This document shows, piece by piece, positions 26,121 through 34,975 of a stretch of 64,000 nucleotides of DNA. A program made the position numbers and the translations under genes. This DNA is from an uncultured Bacilli bacterium. GTDB lineage: Bacteria; Bacillota_I; Bacilli_A; RF39; UBA660. The DNA lies in NCBI GenBank assembly GCA_934097105.1, contig CAKONI010000001.1:100762-164761 (forward strand), in the 5' to 3' direction. Numbering within the stretch: position 1 is the first letter of the stretch; each line of letters opens with the position of its first letter. The notes under the pieces are model-generated. The model saw nothing but the letters and a program-made list of their open reading frames with translations. It was not told where the DNA came from and searched no databases.

Positions 26121-27509
26121 ATGAAATTATATAATACTCTTACTAGAAAAATAGATGATTTTTCTACATATGAGGATGGTATTGTTAGGATGTATACTTG
26201 TGGTCCGACTGTGTATCATTATGCTCATATTGGTAATTTAAGGACTTATATTATGGAGGATGTTCTTGAGAAGTCTTTATCTTTTCTTGGGTATAGAGTT
26301 GAGCGCGCTATGAATATTACTGATGTTGGGCATCTTTCTAGTGATGGCGATACTGGTGATGATAAGATGGTGAAGGGCGCTAAAAGAGAAAATAAAACTG
26401 TTATGGATATTGCTAAGTTTTATACGGAGGCGTTTTTTAAGGACTGTGAACTGTTAAATATTAAAAAACCTGATATTGTTGTGCCTGCTACTAGTCTTAT
26501 TGATGAGTATATTAAGATGATTTCAGTTTTACTTGAAAAGGGTTTTGCTTATAAATCTGGTGAGAATGTTTATTTTGATACTTCTAAACTTAAAGAATAT
26601 TATGTTTTGACGAATCATTCTGATGATAGTTTACTTGTTGGGGTTCGTGATGATGTTGGTGAAGATAAAAATAAAAAAAATAAAACTGATTTTGTTTTGT
26701 GGTTTACTAAATCTAAGTTTGATAATCAAGAACTTAAATGGGATTCTCCTTGGGGTATTGGATATCCTGGGTGGCATATTGAGTGTTCTGCGATTTCGCT
26801 TAAGTATTTAGGAGAGCATTTGGATATTCATTGTGGTGGAGTTGATAATATTTTTCCTCATCATACTAATGAGATTGCACAGACGGAGTCTTTCATTGGG
26901 CATGCTTGGTGCAGGTACTGGTTTCATGTTGAACATTTAAATGATGATACTGGTAAAATGAGTAAGAGTAAGGGTGATTTTTTGACTTTATCTTTGCTTA
27001 TGGATAAGGGTTATAATCCTCTTGTTTATAGAATGTTTTGTTTATCTTCTCATTATAGAAAGCAACTTTTGTTCTCTTATGATTCTCTTGATGGTTTTAG
27101 TAATGCTTATGAGAAATTAAAGAAGAGAGTTTTGAGTTTAACGGATGAGGGAGAGATTTCTAATACTGAGAAGTATATTAATGCTTTTAAGGATAATATT
27201 AATAATGATCTTAATACTTCAATGATGCTTACTACTTTGTATGATTGTCTTAAGGCTGATGATTTAAGTGATGCTTCTAAGAAGTATTTAGTGGGATTAT
27301 TTGACTCAGTTTTAGGTCTTGACTTATTAACAAAAGATGTTAAAAAGTCTTTGGTTGATGAGGAGTTTATTAATGAAAAGATTGAGGAAAGACAAGTTTG
27401 TAAGGGAAATAAGGATTATTCTAAGGCTGATGAGATTCGTGATGAACTTCTTTCTATGGGAATTAGGCTTATAGATACTAAAGATGGGACAAAATATGAA
27501 ATTTTATAG
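26121..27509 (+). CDS. cysS: Cysteinyl-tRNA synthetase
   Basis: 462 residues. Seen: zinc ligand motif CGPTVYHYAHIGNLRT (HIGN), WHIECSAIS with the second cysteine, GGVDNIFPHHTNEIAQ, and KMSKS in GKMSKSKGD. The C-terminal anticodon domain includes RDELLSMGIRLIDTKDG. Four bases after gltX; cysE, which separates them in B. subtilis, is absent. SD GGGGTG lies inside the gltX end. Confidence 0.97.
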   Translation: MKLYNTLTRKIDDFSTYEDGIVRMYTCGPTVYHYAHIGNLRTYIMEDVLEKSLSFLGYRVERAMNITDVGHLSSDGDTGDDKMVKGAKRENKTVMDIAKFYTEAFFKDCELLNIKKPDIVVPATSLIDEYIKMISVLLEKGFAYKSGENVYFDTSKLKEYYVLTNHSDDSLLVGVRDDVGEDKNKKNKTDFVLWFTKSKFDNQELKWDSPWGIGYPGWHIECSAISLKYLGEHLDIHCGGVDNIFPHHTNEIAQTESFIGHAWCRYWFHVEHLNDDTGKMSKSKGDFLTLSLLMDKGYNPLVYRMFCLSSHYRKQLLFSYDSLDGFSNAYEKLKKRVLSLTDEGEISNTEKYINAFKDNINNDLNTSMMLTTLYDCLKADDLSDASKKYLVGLFDSVLGLDLLTKDVKKSLVDEEFINEKIEERQVCKGNKDYSKADEIRDELLSMGIRLIDTKDGTKYEIL

Positions 27510-27517
27510 GAGGTATT

Positions 27518-28195
27518 ATGGATAGTATTATTTATTTATTGTTTTTTATATCTTTTGCGATTACTTTGATTGCACAAATTTTGGTTAGTGCTAGATATAG
27601 TAAGTATTCTAAAATTACGAATAGCAAAGGTTTGACTGGGTTTGATGTTGCTAAGAAGATTTTGGAAAAGAATGATTTAGGAGATATTTATGTAGTTGAA
27701 ACTAAGGGTTATTTGTCTGATCATTATGATCCTGGGCATAATGTTATTAGACTTTCTCATGGGGTTTTTCATGGTGAAAGTTTGAGCGCTGCTGCTATTG
27801 CGGCTCATGAGGTAGGACATGCTATTCAGAAAAAACAGGGCAACTTTTTTATGAAAATTCGTAGTTTTATATTTCCTGTTGTTAATTTTTCTTCTAAGTT
27901 TGGTTATATTGCTATATTAATAGGACTTATTTTTGGGTATATGAGGTTATTTTATTTAGGAATTTTTATGCTTTTTGTTATTTTGTTTTTCCAACTTGTT
28001 ACGCTTCCTGTTGAGTTTGACGCGTCTAGAAGGGCTATGGCTAATTTAGAAAAGTATAATATTCTTCTTGCTGATGAAAAACGTGGCGCTAGAAAGGTTT
28101 TAGTGGCTGCGGCACTTACGTATGTTGCTAGTTTAGTTACTACTCTTCTTGAAATTTTTAGACTTCTTTTAGTTGTAATGGGTAATAGAGATTAA
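27518..28195 (+). CDS. YugP-like membrane zinc metallopeptidase
   Basis: 225 residues. N-terminal membrane segment (about 3-24), zincin motif AAHEVGHAIQ (about 95-104), two further membrane segments (about 125-160) and a C-terminal one. EFDASRR downstream supplies the expected third metal-ligand region. This matches the Zn-peptidase-2/YugP family; substrate unknown. Its insertion between cysS and mrnC, whose gap is only 2 bases, is not the B. subtilis order. Confidence 0.85.
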   Translation: MDSIIYLLFFISFAITLIAQILVSARYSKYSKITNSKGLTGFDVAKKILEKNDLGDIYVVETKGYLSDHYDPGHNVIRLSHGVFHGESLSAAAIAAHEVGHAIQKKQGNFFMKIRSFIFPVVNFSSKFGYIAILIGLIFGYMRLFYLGIFMLFVILFFQLVTLPVEFDASRRAMANLEKYNILLADEKRGARKVLVAAALTYVASLVTTLLEIFRLLLVVMGNRD

Positions 28196-28197
28196 TT

Positions 28198-28551
28198 ATG
28201 CTGTTACAACTTTCTTTTTTGGGTGATGCGGTTTTTGAACTTATGGTGAGAGAATATGCTATTTCCTTGAATATTGTTAAACTTAAGGATTTACAGAAGT
28301 TTACACTTGATTTTGTCACTGCTAAAAAACAGGCTTATTTTACTCAAATTCTTATACAAAATGGGTATTTAACTGGTGAAGAGGTAGATTTAATTAGACG
28401 TGGGCGTAATGTTAAAACAAGAAAAAGTCCTAAAAATTGTGATGTGATTACATATAAGTATGCGACTGCTTTTGAAATTTTGATTGGTTTTTTATATAAA
28501 AATGATAGGGAAAGGCTTAATGAGATTTTTGATTTGATTAAAAAAATGTAA
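28198..28551 (+). CDS. mrnC: Mini-ribonuclease 3
   Basis: 117 residues, an RNase III catalytic domain without the dsRNA-binding domain. Signature SFLGDAVFEL with the catalytic Asp, RRGRNVK and the late YKYATAFEILIGFLY. It matures 23S rRNA in Bacillus. The ATG lies two bases after the metallopeptidase stop with no separate SD, so translation is likely coupled. Confidence 0.92.
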   Translation: MLLQLSFLGDAVFELMVREYAISLNIVKLKDLQKFTLDFVTAKKQAYFTQILIQNGYLTGEEVDLIRRGRNVKTRKSPKNCDVITYKYATAFEILIGFLYKNDRERLNEIFDLIKKM

Positions 28552-28564
28552 AGGATGTAGTTTT

Positions 28565-29260
28565 ATGATTATATATGGTAAGAATAGTTGTTATGAATAT
28601 TTAAAAAAAGGTTTAAAAGTGAAAAAATTATATTTGGACAGGAATTTTAGTGACAAAAAGATAATTTCCCTAATGGAAAATTTAAATATCAGGCCTTGTT
28701 TCTATACCAAATTTGAATTAGACCGACTTGCAAATGAAAATCATCAAGGTATAATTATAGATGCAGGAGATTATAGATATGCTGATCTTGATGATATAGT
28801 TAGTTCTGATAATGGATTTGTTGTGATTCTTGATCATATTACTGATCCTCATAATTTTGGGGCAATTATTAGAACTTGTGTTGCAGCGGGTGTTGATGGT
28901 ATTATTATTCCTAAGGATAGAAGTGTTAGTGTTAATTCTACTGTTATGAAAACTAGTGTTGGAATGGCTCTTAATATTAAGATATGTATGGTTACTAATA
29001 TTAATCATGCTATTAGGTATTTAAAGGATAAGAATTACTGGATTTATGCTGCTGATATGAGTCATACTAAATATACGGATGTTAGTTATTCTGGTAATGT
29101 TGCACTCATTATTGGAAATGAGGGTAAAGGTGTTAGTGATCTTGTTATAAAATCTTCAGATTATGTTGTTTCTATTCCTCTTGCAGAAAATGTTGATAGT
29201 TTAAATGCTTCAGTGGCTGCAGGAATTTTGATTTATGAGGTGGTGAGGCAAAGAAATTAG
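28565..29260 (+). CDS. rlmB: 23S rRNA 2'-O-methyltransferase RlmB-like (SpoU family)
   Basis: 231 residues. N-terminal substrate-binding L30e-like domain (IIYGKNSCYEYL), then the SPOUT knot: DPHNFGAIIRTCVAAG (motif 1), ALIIGNEGKGVSDLV (motif 2), and IPLAENVDSLNASVAAGIL (motif 3). Follows mrnC as in B. subtilis yazC-yacO. Confidence 0.93.
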   Translation: MIIYGKNSCYEYLKKGLKVKKLYLDRNFSDKKIISLMENLNIRPCFYTKFELDRLANENHQGIIIDAGDYRYADLDDIVSSDNGFVVILDHITDPHNFGAIIRTCVAAGVDGIIIPKDRSVSVNSTVMKTSVGMALNIKICMVTNINHAIRYLKDKNYWIYAADMSHTKYTDVSYSGNVALIIGNEGKGVSDLVIKSSDYVVSIPLAENVDSLNASVAAGILIYEVVRQRN

Positions 29261-29269
29261 GGAGGTTTT

Positions 29270-29836
29270 ATGGTTTATAATGATTTTGAACTTGTTTATA
29301 TGGTTGGAGAAAGTGAGGAGGTACTTTCTTTACTTATAAGTAAGTATGAGCCTTTGTTTAGGAAAATTGCTAATTCTTTTGTAGATAAGTATCCATTAAA
29401 GGGACTTAATGTTGAGGATATTGTGCAACAGTGCAGAATTATTATTTGTAAGGCTGTTGATACTTTTAGTGATTCTAATGATGTTATATTTTATACTTAT
29501 TTACTTGCTTGTTTAAAAAGAGGATTATCGAGTTATTGTAGGACTTTGATTAAAAGGCCTGATACAGTTTTTTATATGGGTGATGAGAATTACGAGAATT
29601 CTAAGGAGTTTGTTAGTTCTTGTGATTCATTTGAGTTATGTAGTGATTTTGAATTTTTTCTTGCTCTAATTACTTTTAAGCATAATCTTTCTTTTTTGGA
29701 TTCGTGTATTTTTGAACTTCGTTATAATGGTTTTTCTTACAAGGATATTGCATCTTTGTTGGATACTAATGTAAAAAAGGTTGACAATTCTTTATTTTTT
29801 ACTAGAAAAAAACTGGAAAAGTATTTTTCATTTTAA
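29270..29836 (+). CDS. SigH-like RNA polymerase sigma factor
   Basis: 188 residues. Region 2-like segment around NVEDIVQQCRIIICKAVDTF and region 4 HTH around FELRYNGFSYKDIASLLDTNVKKVDNSLFFTRKKL. Position after rlmB equals that of sigH in B. subtilis; yacP is missing between them. The region 2.4 equivalent is divergent, so promoter choice cannot be predicted. SD GGAGG. Likely the sporulation/transition sigma factor, by synteny. Confidence 0.8.
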   Translation: MVYNDFELVYMVGESEEVLSLLISKYEPLFRKIANSFVDKYPLKGLNVEDIVQQCRIIICKAVDTFSDSNDVIFYTYLLACLKRGLSSYCRTLIKRPDTVFYMGDENYENSKEFVSSCDSFELCSDFEFFLALITFKHNLSFLDSCIFELRYNGFSYKDIASLLDTNVKKVDNSLFFTRKKLEKYFSF

Positions 29837-29875
29837 TTTTTTGTGTTATACTTGTTATGATAGGAAGGGTAGACT

Positions 29876-30505
29876 ATGGATAATACGATTTCACTTAGAC
29901 AATTTATTGATAGAAGAGATGAATTTGATAATATTAGGATCAATACTTTTTGTCGTCTAATGAAGAAGGTTTCTTCGGCAATTGATAAAGAGGAAAATAA
30001 TATTATAAGAATTAATTTAGATGAAATTCGTATTAATGTTCTTACTGGTGATATAATATTTCCTAGTAATTTATTAAATGATGGGGGAAATTCTTTTAAA
30101 ACAGTTGCAGGTTTTAATACTGGTGTTGGTTTGATGGCCGATAGAAAGAGTTCTTTGGAGCACAAAAGAATATCATTTGCACTTATGTTTTTAGGATGGT
30201 ATTGTAATGATGATAGGAGTGCTATTATTAGTGATATTAATGTTTTAGAGAATTTTGATTACTATATGAGTAAGGTACCTAGTTGGTTACAGGACTATTT
30301 TATTGCTGTTTTTAAGAGAATGGACTATAATATTTCTTTTTCTGATTATTATGATAAAAACTTTACTGAGGATGTTAAAAATAATATAAAAAACTCTTTT
30401 AAAGAGTATAATTTACCTGATGAACAACTTAAAAGTATTATGAAAGTTGTTATGAAAAAGGCAGATAATATGGTGTTTAGGGGTGAGAATAATGGACAGA
30501 TTTAA
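29876..30505 (+). CDS. Conserved-looking cytoplasmic protein, unknown
   Basis: 209 residues, no membrane segment. The middle (about 45-165) reminds me of the C-lobe of a protein kinase without catalytic residues: INLDEIRINVLTGDIIF in the place of the catalytic loop and beta strand, then MADRKSSLEHKRISFALMFLGWYC and VPSWLQDYFIAVFKR. That resemblance is weak and unverified. It overlaps the following gene by 14 bases. SD GGAAGGG. Confidence 0.55.
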   Translation: MDNTISLRQFIDRRDEFDNIRINTFCRLMKKVSSAIDKEENNIIRINLDEIRINVLTGDIIFPSNLLNDGGNSFKTVAGFNTGVGLMADRKSSLEHKRISFALMFLGWYCNDDRSAIISDINVLENFDYYMSKVPSWLQDYFIAVFKRMDYNISFSDYYDKNFTEDVKNNIKNSFKEYNLPDEQLKSIMKVVMKKADNMVFRGENNGQI

Positions 30506-30929
30506 TGATAGATGGGAAGAAGATATGAAAAAGTCTATTCCAAGGAGTACTGATTATGTTAAGGCAAAACTTGCAACGGAACTTGAACTTTACAGAGTGG
30601 GTAATTCTGTAATTAAAGATAGTGTGAATAAAATTGAAAATGCGGGAACTGATAATCAAAATAATGCTTTTTCAAATGATAAGAGATTAGTTAGAACTAT
30701 GAATCCAAATATGAATGGTAATAACAATTCTTTTAATAATAATTCTTTTGATACTTCTAATATTTATGATAGCAATCCTTTATCTGGTTTTGGTGGTGTT
30801 AGTAACGATGAGGCAAGTGGAAAGAATTTTTATGGAAGTGGTTACTCTACAGCTTTAATTTTATCTTTTACGGCAGCACTTGTTTTCTTAGTTTTTCTAG
30901 TTTGTTTACTTTTTGCTAATTATTTTTAG
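30492..30929 (+). CDS. Tail-anchored membrane protein, unknown
   Basis: 145 residues. An N-terminal charged helix (MDRFNDRWEEDMKKSIPRS), an Asn-rich disordered middle (NMNGNNNSFNNNSF), and a single C-terminal membrane segment (about 118-142) ending FANYF, giving a tail-anchored topology. AGGGGTG spaces well to this ATG rather than the GTG nine bases earlier. Overlap with the preceding gene suggests the two products work together, with this one as the membrane tether. Confidence 0.6.
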   Translation: MDRFNDRWEEDMKKSIPRSTDYVKAKLATELELYRVGNSVIKDSVNKIENAGTDNQNNAFSNDKRLVRTMNPNMNGNNNSFNNNSFDTSNIYDSNPLSGFGGVSNDEASGKNFYGSGYSTALILSFTAALVFLVFLVCLLFANYF

Positions 30930-30948
30930 AGATTATGTCTCTTTTTTT
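30928..30948 (+). terminator. Terminator before secA
   Basis: AGAGA/TCTCT stem with five-base loop, T7; overlaps the stop codon. Confidence 0.65.
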
Positions 30949-31010
30949 GTGTTTTTTCTTTAATTTTTTCTTATTTAATGTTAAAATATTATCTTGAGGA
31001 GATGATTTTT

Positions 31011-33512
31011 ATGTCATTATTTAGAAAAGTATTTGATTTTGATGAAAAAGAACTTAGAAGATTTGAAAAAATTGCTTGTCAAATTGATGCGCTTGATGAA
31101 GAATATTCTAAACTTTCTGATGAAGAACTTAAAAATAAGACTGGTTTATTTAAGAAAAGAATTGCTGAGGGTGAAACTTTAGATGATATAGTTGTTGAGG
31201 CTTTTGCTACCGCTAGAGAGGCATGTTTTAGGGTTATTGGAGAAAAACCTTATCATGTACAACTTTTAGGTGGTTTGGCTCTTCATTTCGGTAATATTTC
31301 TGAAATGAAAACTGGTGAGGGAAAGACACTTACTTCTGTTCTTCCTGCTTATTTGAATGCACTTGATGGTAGAGGTGTTCATATTGTTACTGTAAATGAA
31401 TATCTTGCTGAACGTGATTCTAAATGGATGGGTCAAATTCATAAATTTTTGGGTCTTACTGTAGGACTTAATCGTCGTGATTTAAGCGCTAAGGAAAAAA
31501 GAGAACAATATGATTGTGATATTTTATATTCCACTAATAACGAAATAGGATTTGATTATCTTCGTGATAATATGGCTATTAAAAAAGAGGATCGCGTGCA
31601 ACAACGTGGACTTAATTATGCAATTGTCGATGAAGTTGATTCTATTTTGATTGATGAGGCGCGTACACCTTTAATTATTTCTGGTGGTTATTTAGAAAAT
31701 AAAAATTTGTATAACCAAGCAGATAGTTTTGCAAAGACTCTTAAGGAAAATGATGGATATGTGTATGATGCTAAACTTAAGAGGACTAATCTTGATGAAA
31801 GTGGTTTTAAAAAGGCTGAAAAATACTTTAAGGTTGATAATTTATATGATGTTAATAATTCTACTTTAGTACATTTTATAAATCAGGCTTTACATGCTAA
31901 CTTTTCTATGAAAAGAGATTTTGATTATGTTGTTAATGATGGAAAAATTGTAATTGTTGACCAATTTACTGGTCGTTTGATGCCAGGTCGTGCATTTAGT
32001 GATGGTTTGCATCAAGCAATTGAAGCTAAAGAAGGTGTTGAGATTCAACAAGAAACTAGAACTTTGGCTACCATTACTTTCCAAAATTTATTTAGAATGT
32101 ATAAGAAACTTTCTGGTATGACTGGTACTGCTAAAACTGAGGAAGAAGAATTTAGAGAAATTTACAATATGTACGTTATATGTATTCCTACGAATAAACC
32201 TGTTATTCGTGTTGATATGCCAGATATTATTTATGCAAGTAAAAAGTCTAAATATAAGGCAATAATTAATGAAATTGCTGAGAGACATAAGAAAGGGCAA
32301 CCTGTTCTTGTGGGTACTATTGCTATTGAAACTAGTGAGGAAATTAGTTCTTTATTGAAGAAAAAGGGTATACCTCATGAAGTTTTAAATGCTAAGAATC
32401 ATGCTCGTGAGGCTGAAATTATTTCTAAGGCTGGTGAAAAAGGTTCTGTTACGATTGCTACTAATATGGCTGGTCGTGGTACTGATATTAAACTTGGTGA
32501 AGGTGTTAAAGAACTTGGTGGTTTATGTGTAATTGGTACTGAAAGACATGAGTCTCGTCGTATTGATAACCAATTGCGTGGACGTTCTGGACGTCAAGGT
32601 GATCCTGGCTATACTCAATTTTATATTGCTATGGATGATGAACTTATGATTCGTTTTGGTTCTGAAAAGATAAAGAATCTTTTACAAAGTACTGGAATTG
32701 ATGAGGGCATGGCTATTAGAAGTAAAATGTTTACTAGGTCTGTTGCTTCTGCACAAAAAAGAGTTGAAGGTAATAACTACGATACTCGTAAGACAATTTT
32801 GCAATATGATGATGTTATGAATAGACAAAGAGAACTTATTTATGGTAAGAGAAACCTTATTTTAGATAGTGAATCAATTCATGAAGAAATTCTTAAGGGA
32901 ATGTATAATCATGTTGCGGATTTAATTGAATCTCATGCTGGGGAAGATGAAAAGTTAGAAAAAGAAGATATTAAGGATATTTGTGAATATGTTAATTCTA
33001 GTTTGCTTAGAAAAAATATTGATGAAGAATTCTTTAAGGATAAATCTATTGATAATATTATTGATGGTATTACTGAGCTTATTGTTTCTGAATATGAGGA
33101 AAAAATTAAAGAAATACCTGATGAAGTTGCTAATGAATTTGAAAAAGTTATTGCACTTAATGTTATTGATAAGTACTGGATGGAACAAATTAATACTATG
33201 GCTCATTTAAAAGAGGGAATTTTCTTAAGAAGTTATGCTCAAGATAATCCTCAAAGGGCTTATACTGAAGAAGGTTTTGATTTGTTTGATACTATGATGG
33301 AAAATATTGATAAGTATACTACTTTGTACCTTCTTAATGCTGAAATTAGGCAAAATATTGAAAGAAAGCAAGTTGCTAAGAGCCAATCTACTAATGAATC
33401 TACTGAAAAAGGTAAGGGGCATACTATTAAAAAGGGTAAAAAAGTTGGTAGAAATGATCTTTGTCCTTGTGGAAGTGGGAAAAAATATAAAAATTGTTGT
33501 GGTAAAAATTAA
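31011..33512 (+). CDS. secA: Preprotein translocase ATPase SecA
   Basis: 833 residues from the ATG after GAGGAG; the frame is open 11 codons upstream. Walker A MKTGEGKT (about 105), DEVDSILIDEARTPLIISG, TNMAGRGTDI, LRGRSGRQGDPG, and a C-terminal zinc tail CPCGSGKKYKNCC that binds SecB or ribosomes in other bacteria. It drives export through SecYEG; the window also holds secE and the SipW peptidase. prfB follows secA in B. subtilis, but here a 3-kb A-rich block intervenes. Confidence 0.98.
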   Translation: MSLFRKVFDFDEKELRRFEKIACQIDALDEEYSKLSDEELKNKTGLFKKRIAEGETLDDIVVEAFATAREACFRVIGEKPYHVQLLGGLALHFGNISEMKTGEGKTLTSVLPAYLNALDGRGVHIVTVNEYLAERDSKWMGQIHKFLGLTVGLNRRDLSAKEKREQYDCDILYSTNNEIGFDYLRDNMAIKKEDRVQQRGLNYAIVDEVDSILIDEARTPLIISGGYLENKNLYNQADSFAKTLKENDGYVYDAKLKRTNLDESGFKKAEKYFKVDNLYDVNNSTLVHFINQALHANFSMKRDFDYVVNDGKIVIVDQFTGRLMPGRAFSDGLHQAIEAKEGVEIQQETRTLATITFQNLFRMYKKLSGMTGTAKTEEEEFREIYNMYVICIPTNKPVIRVDMPDIIYASKKSKYKAIINEIAERHKKGQPVLVGTIAIETSEEISSLLKKKGIPHEVLNAKNHAREAEIISKAGEKGSVTIATNMAGRGTDIKLGEGVKELGGLCVIGTERHESRRIDNQLRGRSGRQGDPGYTQFYIAMDDELMIRFGSEKIKNLLQSTGIDEGMAIRSKMFTRSVASAQKRVEGNNYDTRKTILQYDDVMNRQRELIYGKRNLILDSESIHEEILKGMYNHVADLIESHAGEDEKLEKEDIKDICEYVNSSLLRKNIDEEFFKDKSIDNIIDGITELIVSEYEEKIKEIPDEVANEFEKVIALNVIDKYWMEQINTMAHLKEGIFLRSYAQDNPQRAYTEEGFDLFDTMMENIDKYTTLYLLNAEIRQNIERKQVAKSQSTNESTEKGKGHTIKKGKKVGRNDLCPCGSGKKYKNCCGKN

Positions 33513-33591
33513 TGAATTTTTAGAAAGTAAAGTTTGTGAAAATTATCAATTGTTGATGAAATGTTTATGATTTACTTACAAAATATTGAAA

Positions 33592-33630
33592 TAAAGATGT
33601 CACTTAGAAATAATTTGTTGACATCTTTTA
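33592..33630 (+). repeat. Inverted repeat at secA-island junction
   Basis: TAAAGATGTCA (33592-33602) is repeated inverted as TTGACATCTTTTA (33618-33630) around a 15-base spacer, with nine or more perfect pairs. It may be the secA terminator (weak T tract follows) or a mobile-element end: composition changes sharply here. Confidence 0.5.
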
Positions 33631-33651
33631 AATTTAAAAAAGAGGTAAATA

Positions 33652-34311
33652 ATGGAAGGAAAAAATAATATAGTAATATATCAATTAGATGATGGTAAAG
33701 CAAAAAATAGATGTAAAATTTGAGGATGAAACAGTATAGCTATTACAGTAACAGATGGCTGAATTTTTCTCTACTTCAAGAACTAACATAATTGAACATA
33801 TAAATAATATATATGAAGAAGAATTAGATAAAAATTCAATATGTCAAAATTTCCGACAAGTTCGAAAAGAAGGGAATAGAATGGTTAATAGAGAAATTCC
33901 ATATTACAATTTAGATATGATTATATCTTTAGGATATAGAATAAAATTTAAAGTTGCTACTAATTTTAGAAGATGGGTGACGGAAAGATTAAAGGAGTAT
34001 ATGATTAAATGGTTTGCTATGGATGATGAAAGATTTAAAGACAATGGTGGGGTAATTATTGGAAATAATTGCTTATTAGAGTTAAAAATATAAGAACATC
34101 TGAAAAAGTATTATATAGACAAGTTTTTGTTTAGTACTGGACAAAAGTTATTTGTTGGTTCGAGTACAGTTAGTCATAATAAAATGATTGAAAGGGCAAA
34201 AGATGAATATAAGAAACATCAAGTAAAAACAATGAGTCCGGTGAAAAAGAATATTTAGAAATATTAAAAATAATGAGCAATAAAATTGATGATAAAACAA
34301 AGAATGAATAG
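33652..34311 (+). pseudogene. RhuM-family protein, broken
   Basis: Begins at an ATG with SD AGAGGT and reads MEGKNNIVIYQLDDGK, the usual RhuM opening. A frameshift near 33715 and in-frame TAG and TAA codons (where the family has the V-W-L-T-Q motif) break it. From 33755 the frame is open again: MAEFFSTSRTNIIEHI, YYNLDMIISLGYRIK, RRWVTERLKEYMIKWFAMDDERF. Then come further shifts, with recognisable pieces RTSEKVLYRQV and ERAKDEYKKHQVKTMSPV. RhuM genes are commonly carried by islands. Clearly decayed. Confidence 0.8.
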
Positions 34312-34372
34312 AGTGTATCATATAGGTGTACTTTATTTTTATATGTAAATCACAGATAATGAGAGTGATAAA

Positions 34373-34559
34373 ATGATTAGTATAAGAAAAAGAGACAATG
34401 TATATTGATTTTGTTTGAAGTAGGAGAAATGGAAAATGATTAACAAAAAATGGTTTTAAGACAACGAATGAAGCATATACTGTATTGATGAATTCATTAA
34501 TGGCGTAACAAATGTAGAATGTACTAAGGAGGGTGTAATAGTGGTATATGAAAAGTGCA
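34373..34559 (+). pseudogene. Tyrosine-integrase N-terminal remnant
   Basis: ATG with SD GAGAGTG; reads MISIRKRDNVY then stop. In shifting frames, pieces resembling the arm-binding (AP2-like) domain of Tn916-type integrases follow: NGFKTTNEAYTV and DEFINGVTNVECTKE. The catalytic domain is absent. Several frameshifts and stops. Together with the RhuM remnant it marks a decayed integrative element. Confidence 0.55.
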
Positions 34560-34591
34560 GAGAATCATAAAGATAAATTTTTTTGTGAAAT

Positions 34592-34620
34592 TTGCAAAAT
34601 CATAAAAAAAGTGTTATAAT
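34592..34620 (+). promoter_or_regulatory. Promoter of trpS leader
   Basis: TTGCAA, 17 bases, extended -10 TGTTATAAT. A strong sigma-A-type promoter immediately before the T-box. Confidence 0.75.
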
Positions 34621-34626
34621 TTAGAC

Positions 34627-34873
34627 ATATTTTAAATCAGTGATTTGGAGAAGTAAATATTTATGAAATTTATAGAAAGCAGCTGGTTGATGGAAAGTTG
34701 TAATGGATGAATATTGAATGGACCAAAGAGAGTTTTTCAGAAATTAATTAAAGTATGAAAAATCGGGAGATTCTACCCGTTATCAAGTGAACATATATGA
34801 TGGTATATGAAATGAAACTATTATTGGGTGGCACAAGATTCTTGTCTTAATTTTTAGGACTGGAATCTTTTTT
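34627..34873 (+). promoter_or_regulatory. T-box leader, Trp specifier
   Basis: AGAAGTA near 34650, an AGCTGGTTGATGGAAAGT apical segment, specifier context TTGAA-TGG-ACC placing TGG (Trp) at 34719-34721, T-box GGGTGGCAC at 34826-34834. The antiterminator can form from ATTGGG/CTTAAT plus ACAAG/CTTGT. It competes with a strong terminator: AAGATTC (34835-34841) with GAATCTT (34863-34869), inner pairs, then T6. This is a complete transcriptional T-box. Confidence 0.92.
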
Positions 34874-34893
34874 ATTTATAAGGAGATGGTAGT

Positions 34894-34932
34894 ATGAAAA
34901 AGAATGTGAAACGATGGTGCAAGTTATATTAA
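34894..34932 (+). CDS. Short upstream ORF before trpS
   Basis: Twelve codons (MKKNVKRWCKLY) with a good SD (AAGGAG), between the T-box terminator and trpS, with one Trp codon at position 8. It may be a leader peptide or the remnant of a lost gene's start. Coding status is not proven. Confidence 0.35.
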   Translation: MKKNVKRWCKLY

Positions 34933-34975
34933 TCATTGATTTAAAATATAAAATTATAAGAAAGAGGGAAAAAAT

